Origin: Sandaracinus amylolyticus
GTDB taxonomy: Bacteria > Myxococcota_A > Polyangia > Polyangiales > Sandaracinaceae
Assembly: GCF_000737325.1 (NCBI RefSeq)
Contig: NZ_CP011125.1
Span: 4,340,001-4,404,000, forward strand
Direction: 5' to 3'
Length of the DNA stretch: 64,000 bases
Shown: positions 16,908-25,469 of the stretch, in pieces
Layout: every line of letters starts with the position of its first letter
Numbering within the stretch: the first letter of the stretch is position 1
Program-made: the position numbers and the translations under genes
Notes under the pieces: model-generated
Database searches by the model: none
What the model saw: only the letters and a program-made list of their open reading frames with translations
What the model was told of the DNA's origin: nothing

Positions 16908-17699
16908 TCAGCGCGCGGTGACCGCCGCGAAGTGCTCCACGGGGCCGACGCCGTGGCCGATGCCGGGCGCGCTGCGCAGGGCGTCGGTGAGCCACGCCTT
17001 CGCGCTGCGGATCGCGTCCTCGAGCGTCGCGCCCTGCGCGAGGTGCGCCGCGATCGCCGCCGAGTACGTGCAGCCGGTGCCGTGGGTGTGCGGCGTGTCG
17101 ATGCGCTCGCCGCCGATCTCGATCAGCGCGCCGTCGCGCGTCGCGAGCACGTCGACGGGATCGCCCTCGACGTGGCCTCCCTTGACCAGCGCGGCGCGCG
17201 CGCCTCGTTCGACCAGCGCGCGCGCGGCGCGCCTCGCGTCGTCTCGGGTGCGCACGTCGATGCCGGTCAGCGCGCTCGCCTCGTGTGCGTTCGGCGTGAA
17301 CAGCGCGGCGACGGGCATGAGCTCGCCCGCCATCGCGCCGCGCGCGTCCTCGTCGAGCAGCGGCGCGCCGTGCTTGCTGATCATCACGGGGTCGACGACG
17401 AGGGGGAACGCGAAGCGCGATGCGCGGTCCGCGACCGCGCGCACCACCGCCGCCGAGCCCAGCGCGCCCGTCTTCGCGGCGCGGGGCGCGAGGTCGTCGA
17501 GCAAGGTGTCGAGCTGTGCGAGGACGAGGTCGGGCGCGCACACGTCGACGCGCGTCACACCTCGCGTGCTCTGCGCGGTGAGCAGCGTGATCACCGCGGT
17601 GCCGTACACGCCGTGCTGGTGGAACGTCTTGAGATCCGCCTGGATCCCCGCGCCTCCCGAGGGATCGGAGCCGGCGATGGTCAGCGCGATCGGCCGCAT
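16908..17699 (-). CDS. thiD: Hydroxymethylpyrimidine / phosphomethylpyrimidine kinase
   Basis: ThiD phosphorylates 4-amino-5-hydroxymethyl-2-methylpyrimidine and then its monophosphate in thiamine synthesis. The 263-residue protein begins ALTIAGSDPSGGAGIQADLK, contains VVDPVMISKHGAPLLDEDA and ends with the ribokinase-fold anion hole HTHGTGCTYSAAIAA. The length is normal. The gene is divergent from the LysM-M23 lipoprotein, with only 41 bp between starts. No TPP riboswitch fits in that gap, and I saw no THI-box-like sequence there. Confidence 0.95.
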   Translation of the reverse strand: MRPIALTIAGSDPSGGAGIQADLKTFHQHGVYGTAVITLLTAQSTRGVTRVDVCAPDLVLAQLDTLLDDLAPRAAKTGALGSAAVVRAVADRASRFAFPLVVDPVMISKHGAPLLDEDARGAMAGELMPVAALFTPNAHEASALTGIDVRTRDDARRAARALVERGARAALVKGGHVEGDPVDVLATRDGALIEIGGERIDTPHTHGTGCTYSAAIAAHLAQGATLEDAIRSAKAWLTDALRSAPGIGHGVGPVEHFAAVTAR

Positions 17700-17740
17700 C
17701 GACCAGGTCTACCGCATCGCGTGCTATACGGGGGCCTCCG

Positions 17741-19201
17741 ATGCGTTGGGTTCCCTCGATCGCCGCGGTGGGCGCGGCGCTCGCGCTGATCGCGCTCGTG
17801 GCGTGTGGTGGCGCGGAAGAGACCCAGCCCGACGCGGGCCTCCGCCCGGTCGAGGCGGCGCCGGTCGAGCCGACCGTCGAGGCCGCGAGCGACGAGCCTC
17901 CCGCAGGGATCGATCACACGGTCGGCGAGGGCGAGACGCTCTGGGACATCGCGCGCGCCTACGGCGTCGGCGTCGAGGCGATCATGGCGGCGAACCGTCT
18001 GCGCGATCGCGACGTGCGGCGGCTGCGGCGCGGGATGGTGCTGCGGATCCCCGGCGCGAGCGCGCCGGTCGTGGTGGAGACCGCGGAGCAGCGCGCGGCG
18101 GCGGCGGCGGCGCCGCTGCCGGAGATCGAGGGCGCCGCGTGGCATCGCATCGCCGAGGGCGAGACGCTGTGGGACGTCGCGACGCTCTACGAGGTGTCGG
18201 CCGCGGCGATCCTCGAGCGCAACGAGCTCGACGACGACGCGGTGCGCCTGCTGCGTCCGGGTCAGCCGATCCAGGTGCCGGGCATCACGTCGCGCGACGT
18301 GGAGCGCGCGGCCGAGCGCGCCGCACGCGAGGCGCCGTCGCGTCGCGAGCCTCGCGGGTTCCGACACACGGTGCAGCGCGGCGAGACCATCTGGTCGCTC
18401 GCGGGATCGTTCGGCGTGAGCGTCGCCGAGATCATGGCGGCGAACCGCCTGTCGCCGGACGAGGCGAGCTCGCTGCGCGAGGGCGCGACGCTCTACGTGC
18501 CGGGCGTCGAGCGCGACACCCAGGGGCGCATGCGGCGCGTGCTCAGCGGCGCGCAGCAGCGGGCGCTCGCGGCGGCGCGACGGCTCGGGATGGGCTCGCA
18601 CCAGGCGGGCAGCGCGCTCCTGCACGGTCGTGTGCAGCCGACGTGGCTGCGCGAGGCGAGCCGCGGGTTCGGGCGCGATCGATTGCCCGGCTCGCTGCGC
18701 TGGCCGGTCGCGAACGGGTGGTTCGTGCGCGGCTACGGCTCGGGCGAGGGTGGGTATCACCTCGCGACCGACATCATGGGTGAGATCGGCTGGAACGTGC
18801 GCGCGAGCGCGCCCGGCGTGGTCGGCTACGCGGGCGACGAGATCCCCGGCTACGGCAACACCGTGCTGATCGTGCATCCCGGCGGGTGGGTCACGATGTA
18901 CGCGCACAACTCGGTGAACTTCGTCGTCGCCGGCGAGCGCGTGCCCGCGGGCGCGATCATCGCGGAGGTCGGCTCGACCGGGATCAGCCGCGGCCCGCAC
19001 GTGCACTTCGAGCTGATCTTCCAGGGGCAGAACTGCGATCCCGCGGCGCTCTGGCGGCCGGGGATCCGCCATCGCAACGGCTCGCTCACGCCGATGGATC
19101 CGCTGACGTGGAACGACGTGCGGCAGCGACCGAGCGGCATCCGCTGCCACGCGCGCATGCGTCATCCGCGCTCGCGCTGGGTCATCCACGAAGAGCTGTG
19201 A
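17741..19201 (+). CDS. Triple-LysM M23 peptidase-domain lipoprotein (EnvC/NlpD-like)
   Basis: A 486-residue lipoprotein with signal MRWVPSIAAVGAALALIALVAC (Cys22). Three LysM peptidoglycan-binding domains follow at about residues 65-110, 138-183 and 208-255 (each with GET-W and a closing PG). The C-terminal M23 domain (about 330-440) has HLATD, YAHNS and the HVHFE pair, so the zinc-ligand His, Asp and His-x-His are all present and it may be an active endopeptidase or an amidase activator. It probably acts at the cell wall in division or remodelling. The gene is divergent from thiD. Confidence 0.93.
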   Translation: MRWVPSIAAVGAALALIALVACGGAEETQPDAGLRPVEAAPVEPTVEAASDEPPAGIDHTVGEGETLWDIARAYGVGVEAIMAANRLRDRDVRRLRRGMVLRIPGASAPVVVETAEQRAAAAAAPLPEIEGAAWHRIAEGETLWDVATLYEVSAAAILERNELDDDAVRLLRPGQPIQVPGITSRDVERAAERAAREAPSRREPRGFRHTVQRGETIWSLAGSFGVSVAEIMAANRLSPDEASSLREGATLYVPGVERDTQGRMRRVLSGAQQRALAAARRLGMGSHQAGSALLHGRVQPTWLREASRGFGRDRLPGSLRWPVANGWFVRGYGSGEGGYHLATDIMGEIGWNVRASAPGVVGYAGDEIPGYGNTVLIVHPGGWVTMYAHNSVNFVVAGERVPAGAIIAEVGSTGISRGPHVHFELIFQGQNCDPAALWRPGIRHRNGSLTPMDPLTWNDVRQRPSGIRCHARMRHPRSRWVIHEEL

Positions 19202-19251
19202 TCGCCGTCCCCCTCTGGTGATCGGCCGCTGCGCGGCATAGCGTCGCGCGC

Positions 19252-19740
19252 ATGGACGCGACGGATCCGCGCTTCGGTCGAGTGGTGATGGCGTACCCAG
19301 ACCCGATGTCGGTCGGGTGGGGCGGGGTGATTGGCGGCGGCGTGACGCTCGCGATCGGGCTCTTCCCGGTGATCGCGGTGCTCGCGGGCGATGCGTCGCT
19401 GGGCAGCGAGGTGAACGGCGACATGATCGCCGGGCTCGGCTGCATCGGGACGTGGAACCTGATCGGGCTCGCGATCCTGGTCGGCGGGGTGCGCGACGTG
19501 CGCGGCAAGCCGGAGTGGAGGCTCTGCGAGCACGGCGCGGTGTGGATCGTGCGCGGCGCGGTGCGCGACGCGGTGCTCTATCGCGACGTGCCGGCGCCGA
19601 CGATCGTCGAGGTGCAGCGGCGCGGCACGACCGTCGGGTATCGCGTGCAGCTCGGTCAGAAGGCGGTGCCCGTGCCGGCGCGCGAGGTCGCGGAGCGACT
19701 GGTCGGGCTGTGGCGCGCGGCGCGCGGAGCGGCGGCGTGA
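19252..19740 (+). CDS. Two-span membrane protein with PH-like tail, unknown
   Basis: A 162-residue protein with two predicted transmembrane helices (about residues 23-45 and 60-80) separated by a short acidic loop, then a soluble beta-rich tail (EWRLCEHGAVWIVRGAVRDA and on) that reads like a small PH/GRAM-type domain. Its stop TGA overlaps the GTG start of the next gene (GTGA), which encodes a protein of the same length and layout, so the two are translationally coupled and probably form a pair. The pair's function is unknown. Confidence 0.75.
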   Translation: MDATDPRFGRVVMAYPDPMSVGWGGVIGGGVTLAIGLFPVIAVLAGDASLGSEVNGDMIAGLGCIGTWNLIGLAILVGGVRDVRGKPEWRLCEHGAVWIVRGAVRDAVLYRDVPAPTIVEVQRRGTTVGYRVQLGQKAVPVPAREVAERLVGLWRAARGAAA

Positions 19741-20225
19741 GCACGTTCGACGTGCGCTTCGTGCGCGGCGCGATCCCGGCGCCCGAGGTCGACGCCGGGC
19801 TCGAGGGCGCGGGGACGATCGAGGCCGCGCGCGAGGGCATGACGATCCGCGCGACGCGCCGGCGCGGCGGGCTCGCGACGGTGCTCGCGTGCGTGCTTGG
19901 CGTCGTCGCGATGCTCGTCGTCGTGGTGACGGCGGTGATGATCGCGGACGCGATGTTCGCTGGGGTCGACATCACGAAGGGCGTCGCCGCGCTCGGGATC
20001 CTCGCGCTGGGCGGCGGCGGGATGGGCGCGTTCAGCGTGCTCGAGCGCGTCCTGCCGCGTGCGGCCGTGACGATCACCGTGCCCTGGGCGTACGTCGTCA
20101 CCGCGCGCGTGAGCGGATCGCAGCTGCAGGTCGTGACGACCGCGCCCGCGCTGTCGGGGACGACGACGATCGACGCGCCCGACATCGGCGCCCTGCTCGA
20201 GGCACTGGAGCGGGCGCGGGCGTGA
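19737..20225 (+). CDS. Two-span membrane protein, partner of the preceding gene
   Basis: A 162-residue protein starting at GTG 19737, which overlaps the preceding stop by three bases. An N-terminal soluble stretch of about 40 residues is followed by two hydrophobic helices (VLACVLGVVAMLVVVVTAVM and GVAALGILALGGGGMGAFSV), then a basic/beta tail ending in LLEALERARA. It has the same length as its upstream neighbour but little obvious sequence identity. No family is recognised. The coupling suggests a two-component membrane complex. Confidence 0.72.
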   Translation: MSTFDVRFVRGAIPAPEVDAGLEGAGTIEAAREGMTIRATRRRGGLATVLACVLGVVAMLVVVVTAVMIADAMFAGVDITKGVAALGILALGGGGMGAFSVLERVLPRAAVTITVPWAYVVTARVSGSQLQVVTTAPALSGTTTIDAPDIGALLEALERARA

Positions 20226-20360
20226 CCGAAAATCGGCTCGCCCGCTCAGGGCCCTTCCGTCCGCGTGCCCGCACGCTGCCGTGCGTGCCCTGCGCGAGCG
20301 AGCACTCCGGCTGGCCTTGCCACGCCGGGCGGCGGCGCCCAAGTAGGGACCCTCGGACGA

Positions 20361-20747
20361 ATGCTGTATCGCGACGACTACTTCGAGGTGTGGGTGGATC
20401 CGGCGCGATCCCTGGTGCGGCTCGCGCGCACCGAGCGCGCGTTCGAGTCGATCGATCACGCGCGCGCGTCGTACGCGTCGCTCGCGATCGCGCTCGCGAC
20501 GGTGGAGCGTCGCTCGCACGGGGTGCTGCTCGATCTGCGCGCCGCGCGCCCACGGAGCGAGCCCGAGTTCGAGCGCTTCGCGTCGGAGTCGAGCGCGACG
20601 CTGCTACGCCCGTTCCGCAGCGTGTCGGTGCTGGTGAAGAGCGCGGTGGGGCGCCTCCAGGTGCAGCGCATCGAGAAGGAGCGCGGCACCGCGGTCTTCA
20701 CCGTGTTCACCGACGAGAGCGAAGCGCTCGCGCACGCGACGCGCTGA
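20361..20747 (+). CDS. Small SpoIIAA/STAS-like protein, unknown
   Basis: A 128-residue cytoplasmic protein. Alternating strands and helices (YFEVWVDPARSLVRLARTER, then GVLLDLRAARPRSEPEFERF, then SVSVLVKSAVGRLQVQR) resemble the SpoIIAA/STAS fold found in many myxobacterial regulators, though no phosphorylatable Ser motif stands out. The ATG at 20361 is preferred over upstream in-frame starts because the preceding residues are low-complexity and lack periodicity. It is convergent with the GH81 gene, whose stop begins immediately after this gene ends. Confidence 0.66.
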   Translation: MLYRDDYFEVWVDPARSLVRLARTERAFESIDHARASYASLAIALATVERRSHGVLLDLRAARPRSEPEFERFASESSATLLRPFRSVSVLVKSAVGRLQVQRIEKERGTAVFTVFTDESEALAHATR

Positions 20748-23210
20748 TCACGGGCAGGTCGGCGGCGGGCCCGCCGTGCACGTGCCGAGCGAGATCGTCG
20801 CGACCGTCGATCCGCCGCGCTGCGCGATCAGCGTGCGCGCCGGGACCTCGACGCTCGTGCCGTCGCCGAACGTGACGGTGCGCGTGCCCTCGCAGCCCGC
20901 GTGATAGGCGACGTGGGTGCGCGTCCCGCCGCGATCGAACACCGCGGCGGTCGCCGCGCTCGCGCCGATGGTCGCGTCGACGCGACCGAGATCGCGCAGC
21001 GTCGCGAGCGTGTGGAGCGTGTGCGCGCGGGTCTGTCCGGCTTCGACGGGATAGCTGTCGGCGCGCGCCGAGTAGCGCGCCCACGCGTCGTCGGGATCGG
21101 CGTACGCGCGCGCGAGCCAGATGACGTCGACCCAGTCGTCCGGGCCGCCGCCGGTGCCCTCGGGCCCGCCGTTCATCTCGACGAGGTGATCGAGCGTGCG
21201 ACCGAGGTGCGCCGCGTGGTGACCGAGGTAGAGCGAGCCGCCGTGGAAGGGCAGCAGGTTGATCCCGTGGATCGCCTCGGGCTCCGCGGTCCACCACGTC
21301 GAGTAGCTGCCGCCCGCGCCCCACACGATGCCGACCACCGGGTGATCGAACGAGTCGGGGAACACGTCGTCGTGCACGTCGAGCCAGTACTCCGCGATCG
21401 ACGTCGCCTCGACCGCGTAGAGGTACACGCCGAGGTCACGCAGCGTGCGGTTGCCGGTCGCTTCGCCGAAGAGGATCAGCGAGCTCGAGTAGTGCATCGA
21501 CTCGCTGGAGCTCTCCTGGTTGTTGCCGTGCGCGAAGCCCGCGTGACCGCTCGCCCACGAGTGGCCCTCCCACGGGTCGAACGTGCGCAGGAACGGGAAC
21601 ATCGGATCGTCGCGCAGCGGGCTCGTCGCGTCGCGCACGAGCCAGAGCAGCGAGCCGGCCCACGCCTCGGCCCACGCGGGATCGTGCAGCGCGACGAGCG
21701 CCGCCGCGTGCAGCAGGTAGCCCCAGTGGAAGTGGTGGTCGTTGAGCTCGGTCGCCGCGCCGAAGTCGGCGGGCTCGGGGACGATCGTCGCCCACGCGTC
21801 GAGATAGCGCAGGCGCGAGGGCCCACCGTCGTTCGGCGAGAGCCACTGCTCGAGGCCCTGGCGCAGGCGCGCGAGCAGGCGATCGCGGATCGCGGTCTCG
21901 CCGAGCTGCTCCGCGACGACGAGGAGCTCGGCGTACTTCCCGAGCAGCTTGCCGGTCGCGTACGAGGGCGCGGGGTATGCGGCGTCGAGATCGACCTCGC
22001 GCAGCAGCGTGCGCAGGCGTGCGTCGTGCGCGCGATCGGCGAGCGGCAGCGCGGGCAGCACGCCGCGGAAGGGCACGCGCGTCTCGAACGCGTTGCCCTC
22101 GAGCACCTGGAGGCGACCGCGCGGGGACGCGTAGAAGAGGTCCGCGACGCGCGCGTCCGTGTGGCGCGCGTGGTGCGGCATGAGCGCCATCAGCGGCACG
22201 TCGCTCGCGCCGGGCTCGACGGCCGTCGCGTGCGCCTCGTAGCGAACGCGCACCTCGCCGCGCGCTTCGTCGTAGGCCCAGCGCACGCGCGTGTCGTCGA
22301 CGAACGCGTACGCGTGCTCGGTGTAGAGCGCGAGCGTGTCGTCGCTGTGATCGGGCAGCACGGCGAGCGAGAGGTGATCACGACCGCCGAGATCCGCGAG
22401 CAGCTCGCCCTCGGCGCCGTCGCGCCACGTCGCGCCGCTCGGCGCGAAGATCGCGTAGCGCACGCCCTCGATCTCGATGACGAGACGCGGCCCTTCGCGC
22501 AGCACGATGCGCGCGCCCGCGCGGAACGCCGCGTTGATCGAGACGCGCGCCGCGCCGCCCCGCACGCGGAAATACGCGAACGGAAGGCCCGAGCCGAGCG
22601 TCGCGCGCAGCTCGCGCGTGCCGTCGCTCCAGCGCGCGGTGAACGTCCAGTCGCTGTGGTCCGCGAGGCGCGTGTCGGGCGCGTCGAGGCCCTGCACGCC
22701 GATGCGCAGCGCGTCGAGCTGCGCGGGGATCGGGAGGATGTGCTCGTAGAAGCGACCGTCGGGCGTGGTGCTCGGCGTCGGGAGGTGGCGCACGCCGAGC
22801 CCGTCGCGCTCCGCGCGCGCGCTGATCGGGTGCATGTAGAGGTTGTTCGAGTGGGGGAACGCGTTGCGGAAGTCCCAGCCGACCGAGCTCCACGCGCGGT
22901 GCGTGGGGAGCGGGCCCTCGAGCTCGGGCGCCCGGTACTGCGTGCCGACGGGGACCACGTCGGTCGGGCCGGTCGCGTACGAGCCGCAGGTGACGCCGGG
23001 CTCGAGGTCGGCGGGATCGGGATCGACGAAGTCGGGCGGCGGCGTGGTGGGCGCGTCGGGCGTCGCGCCGTCGCGCGGCATCGTCGGGGTCGCGCCGTCG
23101 TCGAGCGGTGGGAGACCGGCGTCGTTCGTCTCGCCGTCGTCCATCACGTTGCCGGTGCATGCGGTCGCGAGCAGCGAGACGAGCGCGGCGAGCATCGCGG
23201 AGCGGTTCAC
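20748..23210 (-). CDS. GH81 endo-beta-1,3-glucanase lipoprotein
   Basis: An 820-residue secreted glycoside hydrolase family 81 enzyme, which cleaves beta-1,3-glucans such as laminarin or fungal wall glucan. Translation starts at GTG 23210 with GGAGGT five bases upstream, giving a signal peptide ending at Cys18 (LLATAC). A Pro/Asp/Thr linker follows. The catalytic region carries the hallmark segments DHHFHWGYLLHAAALVA (catalytic Asp region), DPWEGHSWASGHAGF, and GNNQESSSESMHYSSS with the paired Glu residues. The N-terminal beta-sandwich includes WSSVGWDFRNAFPHSNNLYM. Being a lipoprotein it probably stays cell-attached, fitting a predatory or saprophytic lifestyle. Confidence 0.93.
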   Translation of the reverse strand: MNRSAMLAALVSLLATACTGNVMDDGETNDAGLPPLDDGATPTMPRDGATPDAPTTPPPDFVDPDPADLEPGVTCGSYATGPTDVVPVGTQYRAPELEGPLPTHRAWSSVGWDFRNAFPHSNNLYMHPISARAERDGLGVRHLPTPSTTPDGRFYEHILPIPAQLDALRIGVQGLDAPDTRLADHSDWTFTARWSDGTRELRATLGSGLPFAYFRVRGGAARVSINAAFRAGARIVLREGPRLVIEIEGVRYAIFAPSGATWRDGAEGELLADLGGRDHLSLAVLPDHSDDTLALYTEHAYAFVDDTRVRWAYDEARGEVRVRYEAHATAVEPGASDVPLMALMPHHARHTDARVADLFYASPRGRLQVLEGNAFETRVPFRGVLPALPLADRAHDARLRTLLREVDLDAAYPAPSYATGKLLGKYAELLVVAEQLGETAIRDRLLARLRQGLEQWLSPNDGGPSRLRYLDAWATIVPEPADFGAATELNDHHFHWGYLLHAAALVALHDPAWAEAWAGSLLWLVRDATSPLRDDPMFPFLRTFDPWEGHSWASGHAGFAHGNNQESSSESMHYSSSLILFGEATGNRTLRDLGVYLYAVEATSIAEYWLDVHDDVFPDSFDHPVVGIVWGAGGSYSTWWTAEPEAIHGINLLPFHGGSLYLGHHAAHLGRTLDHLVEMNGGPEGTGGGPDDWVDVIWLARAYADPDDAWARYSARADSYPVEAGQTRAHTLHTLATLRDLGRVDATIGASAATAAVFDRGGTRTHVAYHAGCEGTRTVTFGDGTSVEVPARTLIAQRGGSTVATISLGTCTAGPPPTCP

Positions 23211-23290
23211 GGAGCACCTCCGAGCCGCTCGTTCAGCAACGCACACGCCATCACACGTTCGTCGCGAAACGCGGGGCGCGGCGCGCGATC

Positions 23291-23306
23291 GTAGGCTGCA
23301 GCCTAC
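23291..23306. promoter_or_regulatory. Perfect 16-bp palindrome in divergent intergenic region
   Basis: GTAGGCTG directly followed by its reverse complement CAGCCTAC forms a perfect two-fold symmetric site. It lies 81 bp upstream of the GH81 start and 95 bp upstream of the cytochrome c start, so one repressor or activator dimer could control both divergent genes. No other copy was noticed in the window. Confidence 0.5.
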
Positions 23307-23400
23307 AGGGGCGGGCCCTCGGGTGCGGGCCGGAGCCGCAGGCGGAAGTGGCGGAAACGTTTGGTGATTCGGTGGCGCGACGGTTGCTCGGTGGGCGCGC

Positions 23401-25419
23401 ATGCCGAAGTCGCTGGCGGTGCTCGTGGTGGTCGTGCTCGTCGGGTGCGAGGGCGCGCTGGTGTCGCCGGGCGATCCACCGATCGCGCGCGACGGTGGCA
23501 TCGCGCCGAGCGTCGATGGAGGCTCGACGCCGACGCCGATCGATCCGCGCGATCCGATCGCGCTGCCGTACCCCGAGTCGATCCTGTGTCCTCCGGTGAT
23601 CGAGTCCGAGGGGGCGCTCTCCGCGTCGTTCGGCGAGCGCTGCGCGGGGTGCCACGGCGCGCGCGGGGAGGGCGGCGCCGAGTTCCCGTCGCTGCGCGAG
23701 GTCGCGACGCTCGACGCGTTCGTCGCGGCAGTGCGCACCGGGCCCGAGGCGATGCCGAGCTTCGCGGCGAGCGAGGTGAGCGACGAGGTGCTCGCGCGCG
23801 ACTACGCGGTGCTGCGTGGTGGATCGATCACGAGCAGCGGCGATCCGCGATGTGGCGCGGGCTACGACCCGACGCGCGCGCGCAGCGACGCCGAGCTCGA
23901 CGCGGTGATCGCGCGCGGCATGCAGGCGTTCCGAGCCCGCGGTCCGCGCGGCAGCTGCGCGGGATGCCACGCGCCCGACGCGATCGACCTCGCGGCGATC
24001 GGGTACTCCGACGCGACGATCCTCCGCCGCGCGTCGCCGCACGTCAGCGAGGACGACGCGCGCGCGATCGTCGCGCTCGTCCACGCGCAGCGCGAGCGAC
24101 ACGCGATCGCGCGACCGCTGCACCCGGATCGCTTCCGCCCGCTGCAGCCCGGCTTCGAGCCGCTCGCGCCGAGCACGACGCCGACGCCGGGGCTCGATTC
24201 GGATCGCCGCGACACCGCGTTCATGGAGTCGCTGCGCGACGAGCACGAGCTCCGCATCCTCGGCGCGCCGATCACGAGCGTCGACGACGCGCGCGCCGCG
24301 GCCGAGCAGCTCGCGTCGATCGATCTGCGCACGCTGCGCGTCGGCGTGCTCGCGGATCGCTGGACCGAGGACGGCTTCCACGGAGAGGACCGTCGCGTCA
24401 TCACCGAGTGGATCCCGGGCATCGCGCGCGAGCCGCGCGAGGGCATGGAGGACGAGTGGTACGCGCTGATCGATGCGTACCTCGCGGAGCCGACGCCCGC
24501 GCGCTTCTGGGCCTGGTACGACCGCGTCGACGCGCTGAGCGAGCCGTGGGACGCGGACGGCATCGTCGAGGGCACGCCGCTCGCGAACGAGCTGATGCGC
24601 CGCAAGTACCTCTCGGTGCAGCTCGTCTCGCACATGCTCCGCGCGCGAGCGACCACGCCGCTCGATCCGTGGGGAGGCGCGCGAGGCGCGGCGCGCGTGC
24701 CGCTGCGCGCACGGGCGATCGCGCGCAACCCGTTCTGGATCGTCGGGGACGCGGTCCGGCAGAACCCGCTGCACTGCGACACCCCTTCGCCCTGCATGAT
24801 CCTGCCGCCCGAGGTCGACGCGACGCTGATCGAAGGCGACGGCGCGCGCATGGAGCAGAGCGAGCAGCTCGCGCGCGGCTGGTTCTGGATCGGCTGGCAG
24901 TACGACCCCGCGATCATCGCGACCGAGGACGCGCGCGCGACGATCACCGGCGACTACTTCCTCGCGCGTCTGCTGCCGCGTCACAAGGTCCACCACGCGT
25001 TCCTCGTCGCGCGGCTGATGGTCGAGAAGGCGCGCGTCGACGAGGGCGCGTGGATGCACGCCGAGGGCATCGCGCTCGCGGGGCACGGACGATGGGCGAG
25101 CCCGCGCCCGTTCGTGATCACGAAGCACGTGGAGACGAGCTTCCACCAGCCGCCCGAGAGCGATCCGCGGTCCGCGCCGCGCGCGCGCATGCTCGCGAAC
25201 ACCGCGCGCATGGCGCTGCTGATGGTGCGCGACGAGCTCGCGCGCACCGGGACGATCTACCGGCGCGACGAGACGCTCGCGGGCGTGCGCGACATGCGGG
25301 TGTGGCTCGACCGCGCGGAGCGGGGCGAGGACCACGCGACGTTCGACGCGGTGCTCGCGGATGTCGAGCGGCTCGCCGCGGGCGCGACCGATCTCGACGA
25401 CGGCTTCTCCGACTACTGA
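23401..25419 (+). CDS. Diheme cytochrome c lipoprotein with large uncharacterised C-terminal domain
   Basis: A 672-residue lipoprotein with the short signal MPKSLAVLVVVVLVGC (Cys16). Two c-type heme sites are visible: CAGCH at about residues 81-85 (ERCAGCHGARGEGGAEFPSL, with a later Met as possible axial ligand) and CAGCH at about residues 186-190 (GSCAGCHAPDAIDL). The remaining 420 residues are soluble and contain His/Trp-rich stretches (WFWIGWQYDPAIIATED, RHKVHHAFLVARLMVEKARV, TKHVETSFHQPPESDP). I recognise no family for this part. Location suggests periplasmic or outer-surface electron transfer. The gene is divergent from GH81 and shares the palindrome at 23291. Confidence 0.85.
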   Translation: MPKSLAVLVVVVLVGCEGALVSPGDPPIARDGGIAPSVDGGSTPTPIDPRDPIALPYPESILCPPVIESEGALSASFGERCAGCHGARGEGGAEFPSLREVATLDAFVAAVRTGPEAMPSFAASEVSDEVLARDYAVLRGGSITSSGDPRCGAGYDPTRARSDAELDAVIARGMQAFRARGPRGSCAGCHAPDAIDLAAIGYSDATILRRASPHVSEDDARAIVALVHAQRERHAIARPLHPDRFRPLQPGFEPLAPSTTPTPGLDSDRRDTAFMESLRDEHELRILGAPITSVDDARAAAEQLASIDLRTLRVGVLADRWTEDGFHGEDRRVITEWIPGIAREPREGMEDEWYALIDAYLAEPTPARFWAWYDRVDALSEPWDADGIVEGTPLANELMRRKYLSVQLVSHMLRARATTPLDPWGGARGAARVPLRARAIARNPFWIVGDAVRQNPLHCDTPSPCMILPPEVDATLIEGDGARMEQSEQLARGWFWIGWQYDPAIIATEDARATITGDYFLARLLPRHKVHHAFLVARLMVEKARVDEGAWMHAEGIALAGHGRWASPRPFVITKHVETSFHQPPESDPRSAPRARMLANTARMALLMVRDELARTGTIYRRDETLAGVRDMRVWLDRAERGEDHATFDAVLADVERLAAGATDLDDGFSDY

Positions 25420-25469
25420 GGTCCGCAGTTGCATGCGGAACGCGACCTCCGTAGGGTCGTGCTTCCGCG

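Noticed and set aside
17700-17740. TPP riboswitch for thiD
   Set aside because: Only 41 bp separate the divergent starts, too short for the aptamer, and no THI-box sequence is visible.
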